Assembly: GCA_009698975.1 (NCBI GenBank)
Contig: WLPB01000027.1
Coordinates: forward strand, 1-9,534
Reading direction: 5' to 3'
Length of the DNA: 9,534 nt
Source of the DNA: Actinomycetota bacterium
GTDB lineage: Bacteria; Actinomycetota; Actinomycetes; Nanopelagicales; Nanopelagicaceae
Part shown: positions 8,411 through 9,534 of the stretch, one piece after another
How the letters are laid out: each line of letters begins with the position of its first letter
How positions within the stretch are numbered: the stretch's first letter is position 1
Program-made: the position numbers and the translations under genes
The notes under the pieces: generated by a model
What the model was told of the DNA's origin: nothing
Databases searched by the model: none
What the model saw: the letters and a program-made list of their open reading frames with translations, nothing else

Positions 8411-8426
8411 TGGTGGGCGATAGCTT
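8404..8426 (+). promoter_or_regulatory. PafBC-type (RecA-NDp) DNA-damage promoter of recA
   Basis: TTGTCAGTG (8404-8412), then exactly eight bases, then TAGCTT (8421-8426) matches the RecA-NDp consensus tTGTCRgtg-N8-TAnnnT known from mycobacteria. There the activator PafBC recognises the first element and RNA polymerase the second. The expected transcription start is near 8432-8434, giving a leader of about 210 bases. The match covers all conserved positions. That PafBC exists in this organism is assumed, since its genes are not in the window. Confidence 0.8.
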
Positions 8427-8448
8427 CTGGGCGTGTCTTAGGTGGTAT

Positions 8449-8464
8449 TCGAACAGATGTTCGA
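8449..8464 (+). promoter_or_regulatory. LexA operator (SOS box) of recA
   Basis: TCGAACAGATGTTCGA is a perfect match to the actinobacterial LexA box TCGAAC-N4-GTTCGA. The symmetry extends outward: the arms 8444-8454 and 8459-8469 are complementary at 10 of 11 positions. The box ends one base before a possible -10 at 8466, a position where bound LexA would block RNA polymerase. It also lies inside the region transcribed from the upstream PafBC-type promoter. Confidence 0.92.
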
Positions 8465-8465
8465 C

Positions 8466-8471
8466 TACCAT
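8466..8471 (+). promoter_or_regulatory. Putative -10 box of the LexA-controlled recA promoter
   Basis: TACCAT fits TAnnnT and directly follows the LexA box. The expected start is near 8478, about 165 bases before the recA ATG. No -35 is recognisable at normal spacing. TATAAC at 8545-8550 is an alternative -10 closer to recA, also without a -35. Confidence 0.4.
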
Positions 8472-8554
8472 TTATCCATCGCAGTTGGCTCGCCAGCAGT
8501 GATGCACAACCAGAGCGGTCTCGTACCTCCGCCCACAGCGTCTCTATAACGCCA

Positions 8555-8613
8555 AGGGCCGTCGTCGAAGTATCCGTACCTTCTGGACCACCACACGGTG
8601 GGGGATTAGCCCT
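8555..8613 (+). other. Potential branched RNA structure in the recA leader
   Basis: AGGGC (8555-8559) can pair with GCCCT (8609-8613) to enclose two hairpins. The first is GAAG-TA/TA-C-CTTC over 8567-8583 with a TCCG loop and one bulge. The second is CCACC (8588-8592) with GGTGG (8597-8601) and an ACAC loop. A competing stem (GGGGG 8600-8604 with CCCTC 8610-8614) excludes the closing helix and breaks the second hairpin. This is hand folding only. The gap 8427-8641 holds no recognisable gene. Confidence 0.3.
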
Positions 8614-8628
8614 CAGCGTTCGATTAAA

Positions 8629-8633
8629 AGGAG
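8629..8633 (+). promoter_or_regulatory. recA ribosome binding site
   Basis: AGGAG (within AAAAGGAG) lies eight bases before the recA ATG. It is one of only two strong Shine-Dalgarno sites in the window, the other being that of clgR. It fits translation from a long leader. Confidence 0.85.
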
Positions 8634-8641
8634 AAAAGCTC

Positions 8642-9534
8642 ATGGCAGCAGATAAGCCAAGTAAAGCCGATGAAAAAGCATCATCGGATCGCGACAAAGC
8701 CCTCGATACCGCCCTCGCTCAGATCGAACGTCAGTTTGGTAAGGGTGCAGTTATCAAGATGTCAGATAAGCAGGCCCAAGTTATCGAAGTTATTCCGACA
8801 GGTTCGGTCGCACTCGATATGGCCCTTGGCATCGGTGGACTTCCACGCGGTCGAATCGTAGAGATCTACGGCCCAGAATCTTCAGGTAAGACAACACTTA
8901 CCCTTCACGCAATTGCAAGTGCACAAAAAGCTGGCGGAATCTGCGCATTCATCGATGCAGAGCATGCATTCGATGCAGAGTATGCAAAGAAGCTCGGCGT
9001 TGATATCGATGCGCTCCTTGTATCTCAGCCAGATACCGGTGAGCAAGCACTTGAGATCATGGATATGTTAGTTCGCTCCGGAGCCCTTGATCTCGTAGTT
9101 GTTGACTCTGTTGCAGCACTTGTTCCTCGCGCCGAAATCGAAGGCGAGATGGGCGACTCACATATGGGTCTGCAGGCACGTCTGATGTCGCAAGCACTTC
9201 GTAAGATGACAGGTGCGCTACACCAATCAAAGACAACAGCAATCTTCATCAATCAGCTCCGCGAAAAAATTGGTGTCTTCTTCGGTTCTCCAGAGACAAC
9301 AACAGGCGGTAAGGCACTTAAGTTCTACGCATCAGTTCGTCTTGATATCCGTCGCATCGAAACTCTTAAGGATGGACAGGATGCGGTCGGAAACCGTACC
9401 CGCGTCAAGGTCGTTAAGAACAAGATGGCGCCACCATTTAAGCAGGCAGAGTTCGACATTATTTACGGAACAGGTATCTCACGCGAAGGCTCACTCATCG
9501 ATCTCGGTGTTGATGTCGGAATCGTGAAGAAATC
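8642..9534 (+). CDS. recA: Recombinase RecA, 3'-truncated by the window edge
   Basis: The frame runs from the ATG at 8642 past the right edge: 297 complete codons are visible and roughly the last 50 are missing. RecA coats single-stranded DNA in an ATP-dependent filament, drives strand exchange and triggers LexA self-cleavage. The N-terminus is slightly extended and rich in Lys and Ser ([12 protein letters not shown]). The core begins [20 protein letters not shown]. Walker A is GPESSGKTT at 77-85 (Lys83). Walker B lies in [10 protein letters not shown], and [20 protein letters not shown] follows. The DNA-binding L2 region lies around [21 protein letters not shown], ending in [12 protein letters not shown]. 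No intein interrupts the visible part, unlike recA of some mycobacteria. Two DNA-damage control elements and a long leader precede it. Confidence 0.97.
   Translation, partial: MAADKPSKADEKASSDRDKALDTALAQIERQFGKGAVIKMSDKQAQVIEVIPTGSVALDMALGIGGLPRGRIVEIYGPESSGKTTLTLHAIASAQKAGGICAFIDAEHAFDAEYAKKLGVDIDALLVSQPDTGEQALEIMDMLVRSGALDLVVVDSVAALVPRAEIEGEMGDSHMGLQARLMSQALRKMTGALHQSKTTAIFINQLREKIGVFFGSPETTTGGKALKFYASVRLDIRRIETLKDGQDAVGNRTRVKVVKNKMAPPFKQAEFDIIYGTGISREGSLIDLGVDVGIVKK

Noticed and set aside
8443..8470. Minus strand GTTCGAATACC, resembling a tRNA T-loop
   Set aside because: The flanking bases do not form a T-stem, no acceptor or anticodon arm follows, and the LexA palindrome explains the sequence.
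8407..8697. 96-codon minus-strand ORF spanning the recA promoter and start
   Set aside because: It resembles no family I know, covers the LexA and PafBC elements and the recA start, and its composition looks like chance read-through of non-coding DNA.
1..9534. Search by eye for mobile elements, CRISPR repeats, toxin-antitoxin pairs or defence genes
   Set aside because: All reading frames of substantial length on the coding strands belong to conserved housekeeping or regulatory families; no direct repeats or terminal inverted repeats were noticed.

Overview
This window looks like a conserved housekeeping segment from an actinobacterium (Actinomycetota). The gene order rnj - ftsK - rodZ-like - rimO - pgsA - cinA/pncC - clgR - tetR - DUF3046 - (yaaA, opposite strand) - recA is a recognisable actinobacterial backbone. 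By eye the base composition is close to balanced, well below that of streptomycetes or mycobacteria. Together with short gaps and several apparently leaderless starts, this fits a streamlined aquatic lineage of the Nanopelagicales (acI) kind. That placement is inference; the phylum-level call is much firmer.

Layout. Positions 1-1086 hold the C-terminal two thirds of ribonuclease J, cut by the left edge. After a 69-base gap comes ftsK (1156-3495), then a hairpin that may be a terminator. A rodZ-like gene (3619-4341), rimO (4359-5753) and pgsA (5750-6292) follow on the same strand, with rimO and pgsA overlapping by four bases. The C-terminal-only cinA (pncC, 6346-6825), clgR (6845-7111), a TetR-family regulator (about 7101-7622) and a DUF3046 gene (7635-7832) form a second tight run. 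A shortened yaaA lies on the opposite strand (7819-8373), tail-to-tail with the DUF3046 gene. recA begins at 8642 and runs off the right edge.

The genes cover RNA turnover (RNase J), chromosome segregation at division (FtsK), cell shape (RodZ), ribosome modification (RimO), phospholipid synthesis (PgsA), NAD salvage (PncC), proteolysis control (ClgR) and DNA repair (RecA, YaaA). They look like a conserved neighbourhood, not a single pathway or a mobile island. I see no transposase, integrase, CRISPR array, tRNA, rRNA or prophage gene.

The most interesting part is the 268-base gap between yaaA and recA. It carries a match to the PafBC-type DNA-damage promoter (TTGTCAGTG, eight bases, TAGCTT). 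Downstream is a perfect actinobacterial LexA box (TCGAACAGATGTTCGA), followed by a roughly 170-base leader that can fold into a small branched structure. The PafBC element overlaps a possible -35 box for the divergent yaaA. No wholly new multi-gene system is visible here.
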